From positions 1 to 64,000 of the forward strand of contig NZ_LSIJ01000057.1 in the NCBI RefSeq assembly GCF_001556185.1: a stretch of DNA of 64,000 nucleotides, read 5' to 3'. Both the position numbers and the translations under genes were made by a program. Shown here in pieces: positions 1-8,085 of the stretch; position 1 is the first letter of the stretch; every line of letters begins with the position of its first letter. This stretch comes from Sphingomonas sp. CCH10-B3 (GTDB lineage Bacteria > Pseudomonadota > Alphaproteobacteria > Sphingomonadales > Sphingomonadaceae). Below the pieces are notes generated by a model. The model saw only the letters and a program-made list of their open reading frames with translations, was not told the origin of the DNA and made no database searches.

Positions 1-68
1 TCTGGCCATATCCCCCCCATCTGCGCTAACCGCACCCCCACACCACAATCCACCCGAAAGTCCCCCTT

Positions 69-1553
69 ATGTCCCGTCCTGTCCGCGTTCGTATCGCGCC
101 CTCCCCAACGGGTGAGCCGCATGTCGGCACGCTCTATACCGCGCTGATCAACGAGGCGTTCGCGCGCCGTCATGGCGGCAAGTTCATCCTGCGGATCGAG
201 GATACCGACCAGAGCCGCTCGACCCCCGATAGCGAAGCCAAGATCATGGAGGCATTCGCCTGGATGGGCCTCGAATGGGATGAAGGCCCCGACAAGGGCG
301 GCCCGCACGCGCCCTATCGCCAGAGCGAGCGCAAGGCGATCTACGGCAAATATGCCGACAAGCTGCTGGCCGACGGCAATGCCTTTCGCTGCTTCTGTTC
401 GGCCGAGCGGCTCGAAAGCGTGCGCGCGGCGCAGCGCAAGGCGAACATCCCGCCGCAGTACGACGGCCACTGCCTTACCCTCCCCCCCGCCGAGGCCGAG
501 CGCCGCGTTGCCGAGGGCGAGCCGCATGTGCTGCGGATGAAAGTCCCGCGCCACGGCAGCTGCGACTTCACCGATGGCGTGTACGGCGCAGTGTCGATGC
601 CCTGGGCGAGCATCGACATGCAGGTGCTCGTCAAGTCGGACGGGATGCCGACCTATCACCTCGCCAATGTCGTCGATGATACCGAAATGCAGATCAGCCA
701 CGTCATCCGCGGTGAGGAATGGATGGCGTCGACCCCCAAGCACATCCTGCTCTACACCTATCTCGGCCTCACCCCGCCCGCGTTTATCCATCTGCCGCTG
801 ATGCGCGCGCTCGATCGATCGAAGCTGTCGAAGCGGCGCAACCCGACCTCGACGTCGTGGTTCCAGGCGCAGGGCTATCTGCCCGAAGCGATGGTCAATT
901 TCCTCGGCCTGCTGTTCGTGCGCCCCGCCGAGGGCGAGGAAGAGATCATGACCAAGGCCGAATTCATCGAGCGCTTCGACATCGGATCGGTGTCGAAGGC
1001 AGGGGCGGTGTTCGATTTGCAGAAGCTCGACTGGCTCAACGGACGCTGGCTACGCGAGCGGCTCGAACCCGCCGATTTCCTGGCGCGGGTGATCGGCTGG
1101 GCGAATGCCGAGGGCAAGTTCGAAGCGGGGCTCGAATCAGCGCGGACGCGGATCGACAAGTTTGCCGATCTGCCGGGGCTGATGGGCTTCCTGTTCACCG
1201 CCGGCGTGTCGGTGACGCGCGAGGACTTCCCGACCGAGAAGCTGACCGAAGCGCAGGTTGCGCAGATATTGGCCGCGACGTTCGCGCTCGTCGAGAAGCT
1301 GCCCGAATGGAGCGAGGCGGCGCTGTTCGACGCGGTGAAGGCGATGTCGGTCGAACTGGGGCTGAAGGCGCGCGACACGACGCCGGTGCTGTTCGTCGCG
1401 ATCACCGGATCGCGCCGCTCGCTGCCGCTGTTCGGGTCGATGGCGCTGCTGGGCCGCTCGGTTTGCCGCGAGCGGCTCCGTGCCGCTGTCCGGCTGTTCG
1501 AAGCGGTCCCTGAGGAGGGCGACGACGATACGGACAACGAGCCGGGCCTCTGA
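69..1553 (+). CDS. gltX: Glutamate--tRNA ligase (GluRS)
   Basis: Class I aminoacyl-tRNA synthetase that charges tRNA-Glu with glutamate in the cytoplasm. The 494-residue product has the usual family length. The HIGH-like signature is PHVGT at residues 17-21, right after IAPSPTGE. The KMSKS-like loop is SKLSKR at about 251-256, with the Rossmann core between them and an all-helical anticodon-binding region in the C-terminal third. The loop continues as RRNPTSTSW, the longer bacterial form. The last 15 residues are acidic and probably disordered. The ATG at 69 is the only start that keeps the N-terminal beta strand; upstream bases are C-rich with no clear Shine-Dalgarno. Alphaproteobacteria can carry two GluRS paralogues, and discriminating versus non-discriminating activity cannot be decided from this sequence alone. 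Confidence 0.96.
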   Translation: MSRPVRVRIAPSPTGEPHVGTLYTALINEAFARRHGGKFILRIEDTDQSRSTPDSEAKIMEAFAWMGLEWDEGPDKGGPHAPYRQSERKAIYGKYADKLLADGNAFRCFCSAERLESVRAAQRKANIPPQYDGHCLTLPPAEAERRVAEGEPHVLRMKVPRHGSCDFTDGVYGAVSMPWASIDMQVLVKSDGMPTYHLANVVDDTEMQISHVIRGEEWMASTPKHILLYTYLGLTPPAFIHLPLMRALDRSKLSKRRNPTSTSWFQAQGYLPEAMVNFLGLLFVRPAEGEEEIMTKAEFIERFDIGSVSKAGAVFDLQKLDWLNGRWLRERLEPADFLARVIGWANAEGKFEAGLESARTRIDKFADLPGLMGFLFTAGVSVTREDFPTEKLTEAQVAQILAATFALVEKLPEWSEAALFDAVKAMSVELGLKARDTTPVLFVAITGSRRSLPLFGSMALLGRSVCRERLRAAVRLFEAVPEEGDDDTDNEPGL

Positions 1554-1580
1554 AGGGATTTTTGGGGGGCTTTCGATCGA

Positions 1581-1671
1581 TCACCCCCACCCCGTTAGTG
1601 TCGAGCGAAGTCGAGACACGGGTGGCGTCGCCTGTGGCCTGTTTCTCGTCTGCGCTCGAAACGAACGGTGG
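1581..1671. repeat. Imperfect palindromic intergenic repeat, family A, copy 1
   Basis: Two arms, tcgagcgaagtcgagacac at about 1601-1619 and a degenerate complement ending in gctcgaaacgaac near 1667, face each other around a short centre. The same unit recurs at 17149-17233. It fills the gap between the convergent gltX and DUF427 genes, so it may also act as a folded 3' end for both transcripts. No run of T follows, so it is not a classical intrinsic terminator. Confidence 0.7.
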
Positions 1672-1691
1672 AGGGTGGACAGGCTGAGGGA

Positions 1692-2063
1692 CTAGGCGGC
1701 AACCGTGATCGCCACCCGATCCTGATAGAAAGCGATATAGCCACCAAGCGCCGCCACCTGCACGAACGGCTGGGCATAGGTCCAGCCGATCGGCGTCGCG
1801 GTCGCATCATCGGCCGCGGCGAAGTACGTCGCCTCACCCTTGAACGGGCAAATGCTGGCCTTACCCGCGATCGCCATCAGCAGGTCGCGCCGCACGTCGT
1901 CGGGGTGGAAATACCATACCAAAGCATGGCCCTGTTCGTCGACCACCACCGCGCGGTCGCTGTCGGCGATCACCCGGTCACCCAACCGCGCGACGACGCG
2001 GTTGGTGCGCGGGAGCAGATCGACCCGGTAATCGGGCCGGTCGATGTAACCTGAAACAAGCAC
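1692..2063 (-). CDS. DUF427 domain-containing protein
   Basis: Small protein of about 123 residues with the DUF427 fold. Visible signatures are a VVVDEQGHALVWYFHPDDVR segment and, further on, CPFKGEATYF followed by a WTYAQPF segment near the end, all typical of this family of small beta-barrel proteins. The molecular function of DUF427 is not established. I place the start at the GTG at 2063 because GAGGAG lies seven bases upstream and the protein then begins at the conserved part; the longer in-frame extension would run through azoR in the wrong frame. It is the last gene of a minus-strand operon, 25 bases behind the azoreductase. Its location next to redox genes is context, not proof of function. 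Confidence 0.85.
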   Translation of the reverse strand: MLVSGYIDRPDYRVDLLPRTNRVVARLGDRVIADSDRAVVVDEQGHALVWYFHPDDVRRDLLMAIAGKASICPFKGEATYFAAADDATATPIGWTYAQPFVQVAALGGYIAFYQDRVAITVAA

Positions 2064-2088
2064 GTCAAAATCTCCTCGGTCGTTTGCG

Positions 2089-2709
2089 TCAAACAGCGAG
2101 AGCCGCAGCGGCGTGCTTGGCGCGCTCGAAAGCGGCCTCGCTGTCGGGATCGAGCAGGGTCGGCTGGTAGCGTACTTCGGCGACGTCGCTGACGCCCGTC
2201 TGGTTGAGCCACGCACGCATATAGGTCGACTGGTGGTCGATGCCGAACGCGGGCGACGGTGCCGCCGGGCTGAACGCGCCGCTGGTATAGACGAGCACCG
2301 CGCGTTTGCCCGTGAGCAAACCAAAATAGCCGGTCGCGGGATCGAGGCCGAACAACAGGCCCGGCTGGTGGATGATGTCGATATATTGCTTCAGGCGATA
2401 GGGAATGCCGCCATTCCACATCGGCACCGCGAACACATAGGTATCGGCAGCGATAAAGCGCTGGGCGATCGACGTGATCTCGTCCCACGCGGTCTTCTGG
2501 CCGTCGCTATGGCTTTGGCCGGTAATCACCGCGAGCTTGGCATTGGCGCGGTCGCCGTCAAACGCCGGGAGCGGTTCGTCCCACAGCTTGATTGTGTCGA
2601 CTTCCAGACCCGGAGCCGCGGCATCCGCGGCATCGATATAGGCCTGGGCAACCGCCGCCGAACGCGATTCCGCGCGCGGCGAGGCATTGATGTAGAGCAG
2701 CTTGGTCAT
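2089..2709 (-). CDS. azoR: FMN-dependent NADH-azoreductase
   Basis: Cytoplasmic flavodoxin-like quinone/azo reductase that uses FMN and NADH to reduce quinones and azo bonds by two electrons. The 206-residue length fits the AzoR family. The N-terminal LLYINASPRAESRSAA is the phosphate loop for FMN, and the central FAVPMWNGGIPYRLKQYID is the family's flavin-contact segment with the MWN motif. A YTSGAFSP loop follows. It is the middle gene of a three-gene operon (alpha/beta hydrolase, azoR, DUF427) divergent from a LysR regulator. That arrangement suggests induction by an electrophile or quinone, which is inference. The start ATG at 2709 is supported by the conserved N-terminal strand. Confidence 0.93.
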   Translation of the reverse strand: MTKLLYINASPRAESRSAAVAQAYIDAADAAAPGLEVDTIKLWDEPLPAFDGDRANAKLAVITGQSHSDGQKTAWDEITSIAQRFIAADTYVFAVPMWNGGIPYRLKQYIDIIHQPGLLFGLDPATGYFGLLTGKRAVLVYTSGAFSPAAPSPAFGIDHQSTYMRAWLNQTGVSDVAEVRYQPTLLDPDSEAAFERAKHAAAALAV

Positions 2710-2787
2710 GGCATCATATCCTTTGGGCGATGTCGGGGAGTCCCCCGGGGCGCGCGCGCGGCACCCCGGGGCAGGTGAGAAGGGCGG

Positions 2788-3645
2788 TCAGCCGAGGTGC
2801 TGGCTCAGGAATTCGCGCATCGCCGCGCCGATTTCCTTGGCGTGGGTTTCGAGCGCGAAATGGCCGGTGTCGAAAAAGCGCACATCGGCATTGGGCAGGT
2901 CGCGCTTGAACGCCTCGGCGCCGGGCGGGATGAAGAACGGGTCGTTCTGGCCCCACACCGCCAGCAGCGGCGGCTGATGTTCGCGGAAGTACGTCTGGAA
3001 GCTGTCGTACGCCGCGACGTTCGAGGCATAATCGAGCAACAGGTCGAGCTGGATGTGGTCGTTACCCGGTCGCGCCAGATAGAAGTCGTCGAGGTTGCGG
3101 CCATCGGGCGATACCAGCGATGCGTCGGCGCCGTGGGTATATTGGAACAGCGTCGTCTCAGGGGCGAGGAAACCGCGCAGGGCGTTGCGGTTTTCGTCGG
3201 TCGGGTTGGCCCAATAGGCCTGCACCGGGTTGAACGCTTCCGACACGCCTTCGAGATAGGCATTGCCATTCTGGGTGATGATCGCGGTGATGCGCTCAGG
3301 GTGCTTGGCGGCAATGCGCAGGCCCACGGGCGCGCCGTAATCGAAGATGTAGATCGCAAACTTGGCAAGGCCGAGCACTTCGGTGAAGCGTTCGATCGTG
3401 TTCGCGATGTTGTCGAACGTGTAAGCGTACTGGTCGCGCGGTGCCATCGCCGACTGGCCGAAGCCTGGCAGATCGGGGGCAACGATGTGATAGCGATCGG
3501 CGAGCTCGGGAATCAGGTCGCGGAACATGTGGCTCGACGTCGGAAAGCCGTGGAGCAGCAGCAGCGTCGGCCGCGCAGCGTCGCCGGCTTCGCGGTAGAA
3601 AATCTCGGTGCCGTCGACAGTGACGGTCTTGAAGCGAATGGTCAT
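2788..3645 (-). CDS. Alpha/beta fold hydrolase, haloalkane dehalogenase/epoxide hydrolase-like
   Basis: About 285 residues with an alpha/beta-hydrolase core. LLLHGFPTSSHMFRDL carries the oxyanion HGFP motif. The nucleophile elbow reads FDYGAPVG, with Asp rather than Ser, as in haloalkane dehalogenases and epoxide hydrolases. The terminal FDTGHFALETH supplies the catalytic His. Substrate cannot be read from sequence. I choose ATG 3645 because GGAGG lies seven bases upstream and the protein then starts MTIRFKTVTVDG, the usual beginning; the longer frame starting 51 bases upstream adds unconserved residues. First gene of the operon with azoR and DUF427, and divergent from the LysR gene, so it is the probable direct target of that regulator. 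Confidence 0.88.
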   Translation of the reverse strand: MTIRFKTVTVDGTEIFYREAGDAARPTLLLLHGFPTSSHMFRDLIPELADRYHIVAPDLPGFGQSAMAPRDQYAYTFDNIANTIERFTEVLGLAKFAIYIFDYGAPVGLRIAAKHPERITAIITQNGNAYLEGVSEAFNPVQAYWANPTDENRNALRGFLAPETTLFQYTHGADASLVSPDGRNLDDFYLARPGNDHIQLDLLLDYASNVAAYDSFQTYFREHQPPLLAVWGQNDPFFIPPGAEAFKRDLPNADVRFFDTGHFALETHAKEIGAAMREFLSQHLG

Positions 3646-3727
3646 GAAAGCCTCCGGGTTGGATTGGCCGGACCGTCCTTGGCCCGTGGCAGCCAATTAG
3701 ATGCTTTCGAAAAGTCGCAGCAGACGC

Positions 3728-3760
3728 TAACACCGGGAGTGTTACTTCCATTTTATGGAA
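3728..3760. promoter_or_regulatory. Two adjacent palindromes, candidate LysR operator
   Basis: In the divergent promoter region the sequence holds TAACAC-N5-GTGTTA (3728-3744) and, one base on, TTCCAT-N3-ATGGAA (3746-3760). The second is a perfect 15-base dyad that fits the T-N11-A LysR box. It ends seven bases before the LysR start codon, so binding there could also repress the regulator's own synthesis. Both palindromes are read directly; their use by this LysR protein is inference. Confidence 0.6.
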
Positions 3761-3767
3761 TATCGGA

Positions 3768-4685
3768 ATGGACCGATTCGACGCGATGCGCACCTTGCTG
3801 GCGGCAATCGACGGCGGCAGCCTGTCGGCGGCGTCACGCACGCTCGGCATGCCACTCCCGACCGTCAGCCGGAAGGTGTCGGAGCTGGAAGCGCATCTCG
3901 GCACGCAATTGCTGATCCGCACCAGCCGCAAGCTCGTGCTGACCGAGGCAGGCGAAGGATTCGTCGCCGCTGCGCGGCGGGTGATGGCCGATCTCGACGA
4001 AGCCGAACGTGCAGCCGCAGGTGAATATCGTACGCCGAGCGGCGATCTGCTCGTCACCGCGTCGCTGCGCTTCGGCAAGGCCTATCTCACGCCGGTGGTG
4101 CTCGACTTTCTTGCCGCATACCCCCGCGTCAATGTGCGGATTATCGCCGCCGATTATGTCGTCGACCTGATCGAAAATCACGTCGATGTCGCGATACGGA
4201 TCGGTCGCCTTCCCGATTCGAGTCTGGTCGCACGGCGGATCGGCGACACCGGCTGGGTGGTGTGCGCCAGCCCCGCCTATCTCGCCGCCCACGGCGTGCC
4301 GCAGACGCCCGAAGATCTGGCCGAGCACGCCTGCATCGCTTTCGAAGGGCTGCAGCCCGCGCGGAGCTGGCCGTTCGGCGTCGATGCGACCGCGCGGTCG
4401 GTCCGCTTCACCCCGCGCTTTGCCGGCAACACCGCCGATGCCGTGATCGCGGCAGCCGAGGCTGGTGTCGGCATCGGCCGGTTGCTGTCCTATCAGGCCG
4501 CCGAAGCGATCGCGGCGGGCACGCTCGTCCCGATCCTGATCGATCACGCTCCGCCGCCGATGCCGGTGCATCTGGTGCATCCCGGCCTGCCGATGGTGCC
4601 GCTGAAGCTGCGCGCCTTCCTCGACTTCGTCGCACCCCGGCTGCGCACCGCACTGGCCGGGGGCGCACCGCCTAAAGTCGCCTGA
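3768..4685 (+). CDS. LysR family transcriptional regulator
   Basis: 305-residue LysR-type regulator. The N-terminal winged helix-turn-helix is clear: residues 1-60 include TLLAAIDGGSLSAASRTLGM, then PTVSRKVSELEAHLG and the LLIRTSRKLVLTEAG wing. The effector domain begins with the GDLLVTASLRFGKAYLTPVV segment and contains VDVAIRIGRLPDSSLVARRI. This subtype (CrgA/DsdC-like, with the RxIG signature) often controls a divergently transcribed reductase or hydrolase. Here the divergent neighbours are an alpha/beta hydrolase, azoR and a DUF427 gene. The two palindromes before the start are candidate binding sites. The inducer is unknown; an aromatic or quinone is a guess from context only. Confidence 0.94.
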   Translation: MDRFDAMRTLLAAIDGGSLSAASRTLGMPLPTVSRKVSELEAHLGTQLLIRTSRKLVLTEAGEGFVAAARRVMADLDEAERAAAGEYRTPSGDLLVTASLRFGKAYLTPVVLDFLAAYPRVNVRIIAADYVVDLIENHVDVAIRIGRLPDSSLVARRIGDTGWVVCASPAYLAAHGVPQTPEDLAEHACIAFEGLQPARSWPFGVDATARSVRFTPRFAGNTADAVIAAAEAGVGIGRLLSYQAAEAIAAGTLVPILIDHAPPPMPVHLVHPGLPMVPLKLRAFLDFVAPRLRTALAGGAPPKVA

Positions 4686-4750
4686 GCGCTGCGCACACCC
4701 TTGCGCTTGTGCAATGCAGCGCGCAAACTCCCCCACAGGGAGACAGGCGT

Positions 4751-6172
4751 TTGGCGGCACCAGCCTTTGATGAAATGCACGGCGACGGATCGGCGATCCG
4801 CGATGCCTATGCGCTCATCGCCCAATGGCTCGACAATGCCCCGCCCGATTTCCTCCAGACGCGCCGCGCGCAGGCCGAGCTGTTCTTCCGCCGCATCGGC
4901 ATCACCTTTGCCGTCTATGGCGATGCCGATGCCAGCGAGCGGCTGATCCCGTTCGACATCGTCCCGCGCATCCTGTCGCGGCGCGAATGGGCGCGGCTGG
5001 AGGCTGGGCTGATCCAGCGCGTCGGCGCGCTCAACGCTTTCCTCAACGACATTTACGGGCCGCGCGAAATCCTGAAGGCGGGGATCATCCCCGAAGCGCT
5101 GATCCTGCAGAACCCGCAATTTTGCTTGACCGCGATGTCGCTGCGGCCCGCGCACGGCGTCTACACCCACATCGCCGGGATCGACATCGTCCGCACCGGG
5201 CCGGACCAATTCTATGTGCTCGAGGATAATGCGCGCACCCCGTCGGGCGTGTCGTACATGCTCGAGAATCGCGAAGTGATGCTGCGGCTGCTGCCCGAAT
5301 TGTTCGACAAGCACCGCGTCGCGCCGGTCGAGGATTATCCCGAAACGCTGCTCGCGACCTTGCGGTCGGTCGCGCCGCCCTATTGCCCCGGGCAGCCGAC
5401 GGTCGCGGTGCTGACGCCGGGTTTCCACAACTCGGCCTATTATGAGCACAGCTTCCTTGCCGACAAGCTGGGCGTCGAACTGGTCGAAGGCAGCGACCTG
5501 ACGGTGCGCGACAACATCCTCTACATGCGCACCACCGAAGGGCCGAAGCGGATCGATGTGATCTATCGCCGCGTCGACGACGATTATCTCGACCCGCTGG
5601 CGTTCCGCGCCGATTCGATGCTGGGCGTGCCGGGGATTGTCGCGGCGCACGCCGCCGGCAATCTGACGATTGCGAACGCGATCGGCACCGGCATTGCCGA
5701 CGACAAGGCGATCTACAGCTACATGCCCGAGATCGTGCGTTTCTACACGGGTCAGGACGCGCTGCTGGAGAATGTGCCGACGTGGCGGTGCCGCGAGGCC
5801 GACGCGCTGGCTTATGTGATTGGCCATCTCGACGAGCTGGTCGTCAAGGAAGTCGACGGATCGGGCGGCTATGGCATGCTGGTCGGCCCGCACGCCTCGA
5901 CCAGCGAGATCGAATCGTTCCGCGCGAAGCTGATCGCCAATCCCGAGAAATTCATCGCCCAGCCGACGCTGGCGCTGTCGACCTGCCCGACGCTCGGCCA
6001 TAGCGGCATCGTGCCGCGCCACGTCGACCTGCGCCCGTTCGTGCTGACCGGGGCCAATGGATCGCGGATCGTCCCCGGCGGGCTGACGCGCGTCGCGCTG
6101 AAGGAGGGGTCGCTGGTCGTCAATTCGAGCCAGGGCGGCGGCACCAAGGACACATGGGTGCTCGATGACTAA
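4751..6172 (+). CDS. Circularly permuted ATP-grasp protein of the Anbu cluster (DUF404/DUF407, COG2308)
   Basis: Peptide-bond-forming type ATP-grasp enzyme with permuted topology. Family traits visible are RVGALNAFLNDIYGPREIL near the N-terminus, HIAGIDIVRTGPDQFYVLED, the NARTPSGVSYMLENR motif, VKEVDGSGGYGMLVGP (glycine-rich ATP loop), and the closing SQGGGTKDTWVL. About 473 residues, normal for the family. I prefer the TTG at 4751 because AGGGAGA lies seven bases upstream; ATG 4709 extends the frame by 14 residues without a ribosome site, and ATG 4775 is a shorter option. First gene of the alpha-E, transglutaminase and Anbu cluster. Members are proposed in the literature to make or modify peptides, but no substrate is known. 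Confidence 0.9.
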   Translation: MAAPAFDEMHGDGSAIRDAYALIAQWLDNAPPDFLQTRRAQAELFFRRIGITFAVYGDADASERLIPFDIVPRILSRREWARLEAGLIQRVGALNAFLNDIYGPREILKAGIIPEALILQNPQFCLTAMSLRPAHGVYTHIAGIDIVRTGPDQFYVLEDNARTPSGVSYMLENREVMLRLLPELFDKHRVAPVEDYPETLLATLRSVAPPYCPGQPTVAVLTPGFHNSAYYEHSFLADKLGVELVEGSDLTVRDNILYMRTTEGPKRIDVIYRRVDDDYLDPLAFRADSMLGVPGIVAAHAAGNLTIANAIGTGIADDKAIYSYMPEIVRFYTGQDALLENVPTWRCREADALAYVIGHLDELVVKEVDGSGGYGMLVGPHASTSEIESFRAKLIANPEKFIAQPTLALSTCPTLGHSGIVPRHVDLRPFVLTGANGSRIVPGGLTRVALKEGSLVVNSSQGGGTKDTWVLDD

Positions 6173-6192
6173 AGTCGAGTGCAAAGCCAGTG

Positions 6193-6270
6193 CGTCATTG
6201 CGAGCGCAGCGAAGCAATCCAGCGTGTGTCGCTGGTGGCGTTGGATTGCTTCGCTGCGCTCGCAATGACG
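6193..6270. repeat. Long palindromic repeat, family B, copy 1, inside the Anbu operon
   Basis: Left arm 6193-6221 (cgtcattgcgagcgcagcga, then agcaatcca) and right arm 6241-6270 are near-perfect reverse complements around a 19-base loop. A second copy of the same family lies at 50189-50257. This one sits between the ATP-grasp and alpha-E genes, within what is otherwise a tight operon, and would form a strong hairpin in the mRNA. Confidence 0.85.
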
Positions 6271-6314
6271 GATGTTTGAATTTGGCTGACCTTCAGACTG
6301 GGGGGCGCCGCTGA

Positions 6315-7256
6315 ATGTTGTCGCGCACCGCCTCCGCGCTGTTCTGGACCGGGCGCTATATCGAGCGCGCCGATTTCGTGTCGCGGTTGATCGACGCGAC
6401 GATCCGCCTCGCGGCGCTGCCATCGAGCTATGGCGGCGACGTCGCGGCATGGACCGGGGCGCTCGCCGCCGCCGGCGCGCGTCAGGGCTTCGAATCGATC
6501 CACCCGACGCTCAGCGAGCGCGCAGCAGTGCAATTCCTATCGCTCGACCCCGCCAATCCCTCGTCGATGCGCAGCTGCATCGAGCGCGCGCGCACCAATG
6601 CCCGCGCCGTGCGCACCGCGCTGACCGCCGAAGGATGGGAAGCGATCAACGCGGCGTGGCTCGACATGCAGCGCTTCGGCGTCCAGCTCGACAGCCGCCC
6701 GACGCTCAACCGCCTGCTCGAATCGGTGCAGTCGGCGGCGCTGTCGTTCGACGGCGCGACGCACCGGACGATGCTGCGCGACGATGCCTATTGGTTCATC
6801 CGCATGGGCGCGACGATCGAACGCGCCGACAACACCGCGCGGCTGCTCGACGTAAAATACCATCTGCTGCTGCCGCGCGACGAGCCGGTCGGCGGCAGTC
6901 TCGATTATTTCCAGTGGACGACGATCCTGCGCACGGTGTCGGCGCTGACGGCGTATCGCCATGTCTATCGCGACAGCGTGAAGCCGTGGCTGGTCGCCGA
7001 TCTGCTGATTCTCAACCGCCGCATGCCGCGCTCGCTGGCGGCGTGCGCGAGCGACATGGTGCGCTATCTCGACCTGCTCGGCGCCGCCAGCGGTCGCCGG
7101 GGCCCCGCGCACCGGCAAGCGGGCGCGCTGGCCACCAAGCTGGGCAATGCGCGGATCGAGACGATCTTCGCCAGCGGCCTGCATGAAGCGATTCAGGACT
7201 TCCTGGCCGAAAACAACAGGCTCGGCATCCTGATCAGCGAGCAATATCTGTTCTGA
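6315..7256 (+). CDS. Alpha-E domain-containing protein (DUF403, COG2307)
   Basis: 313-residue all-helical protein of the alpha-E family. The start MLSRTASALFWTGRYIERAD is the diagnostic N-terminus (family consensus has R-x-A-x-x-L-F/Y-W-x-x-R-Y-x-E-R-A). The MLRDDAYWFIRMGATIERAD segment in the middle repeats the same ERA/D pattern. No catalytic motif is known. It is almost always found beside the permuted ATP-grasp and a transglutaminase, as here, and is believed to act as partner or scaffold of the ATP-grasp. ATG at 6315 follows the palindromic repeat. Its stop overlaps the start of the transglutaminase gene by one base, which implies translational coupling. Confidence 0.93.
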   Translation: MLSRTASALFWTGRYIERADFVSRLIDATIRLAALPSSYGGDVAAWTGALAAAGARQGFESIHPTLSERAAVQFLSLDPANPSSMRSCIERARTNARAVRTALTAEGWEAINAAWLDMQRFGVQLDSRPTLNRLLESVQSAALSFDGATHRTMLRDDAYWFIRMGATIERADNTARLLDVKYHLLLPRDEPVGGSLDYFQWTTILRTVSALTAYRHVYRDSVKPWLVADLLILNRRMPRSLAACASDMVRYLDLLGAASGRRGPAHRQAGALATKLGNARIETIFASGLHEAIQDFLAENNRLGILISEQYLF

Positions 7257-8062
7257 TGCTGCTGACGATCAACCACCGCACGCGCTATCGCTATGATGGC
7301 AGCGCCGCCGACGTCATCCAGGCGCTGCGCCTGACGCCGGGCCCGCACGACGGCCAGCACATCCGCAACTGGCGAATCGATGCCGATATCGACGGCTGTT
7401 TTCGCGACAGCACCGATGCTTTCGGCAACCGGGTGACGATGTTCTACGCCGACCGACCGGTTCGCGAAGTCACGATTATCGTGACCGGCGAAGCCGAGAT
7501 GACCGACACCGTCGGCATGGTCCGCGCGCATGAACCGCTGCCGCCCGCGATTTTTCTGCGATCAACGCCGCTGACCGCGCCCGACCCGGTAATTGCCGCA
7601 CTCGCCGGGCGTTTCGCGGGCGGGACCAAGCTCGCGGCGCTGCACGGGCTGTGCGACGCCCTTTTTGCCGAGATGCGCTTCGAAATCGGCGCGACCGATG
7701 CCCGCACCACTGCCGCCGCTGCGCTGTCGGCGGGGCATGGCGTCTGTCAGGATTTCGCGCACATCTTCATTGCCGCCGCACGACATCTCGGCGTGCCCGC
7801 GCGCTATGTGTCGGGGCATCTGGCGCGCACGCAGCAACAGGAAGCCGCCCATGCCTGGGCCGAGGCATTGGTCCCCGATCTCGGCTGGATCGCTTTTGAT
7901 CCGGCGAATGGCATCTGCGCGACCGATTCCTATTTGCGCGTCGCCGTCGGTCTCGATTACCTTGATGCCGCGCCCATTCGCGGCGCGCGGCGCGGGGGCG
8001 GCGGCGAACATCTTAGCGTCACGGTCGATGCCGAAGCCGCGATGCGCCAATCCCAAAGCTGA
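7256..8062 (+). CDS. Transglutaminase-like cysteine protease family protein
   Basis: 268 residues with the bacterial transglutaminase N-terminal beta domain (LLTINHRTRYRYDGSAADVI) followed by the papain-like core. Catalytic triad is visible: Cys in GHGVCQDFAHIFIAAAR, His in EAAHAWAEALV and Asp in WIAFDPANG. The family can act as peptidase or as acyl transferase; in Anbu clusters it is suspected to cut or form amide bonds in the peptide made by the ATP-grasp. Starts on the ATG that overlaps the alpha-E stop (TGATG). Followed after 23 bases by the Anbu gene, so all four genes look like one unit. Confidence 0.93.
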   Translation: MLLTINHRTRYRYDGSAADVIQALRLTPGPHDGQHIRNWRIDADIDGCFRDSTDAFGNRVTMFYADRPVREVTIIVTGEAEMTDTVGMVRAHEPLPPAIFLRSTPLTAPDPVIAALAGRFAGGTKLAALHGLCDALFAEMRFEIGATDARTTAAAALSAGHGVCQDFAHIFIAAARHLGVPARYVSGHLARTQQQEAAHAWAEALVPDLGWIAFDPANGICATDSYLRVAVGLDYLDAAPIRGARRGGGGEHLSVTVDAEAAMRQSQS

Positions 8063-8085
8063 CCACCGGGGGAACGGGCAGGCGG

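Noticed and set aside
4544-6265. 573-residue minus-strand open frame opposite the ATP-grasp gene
   Set aside because: Arg/His/Asp-rich shadow of the real plus-strand gene, no domain.
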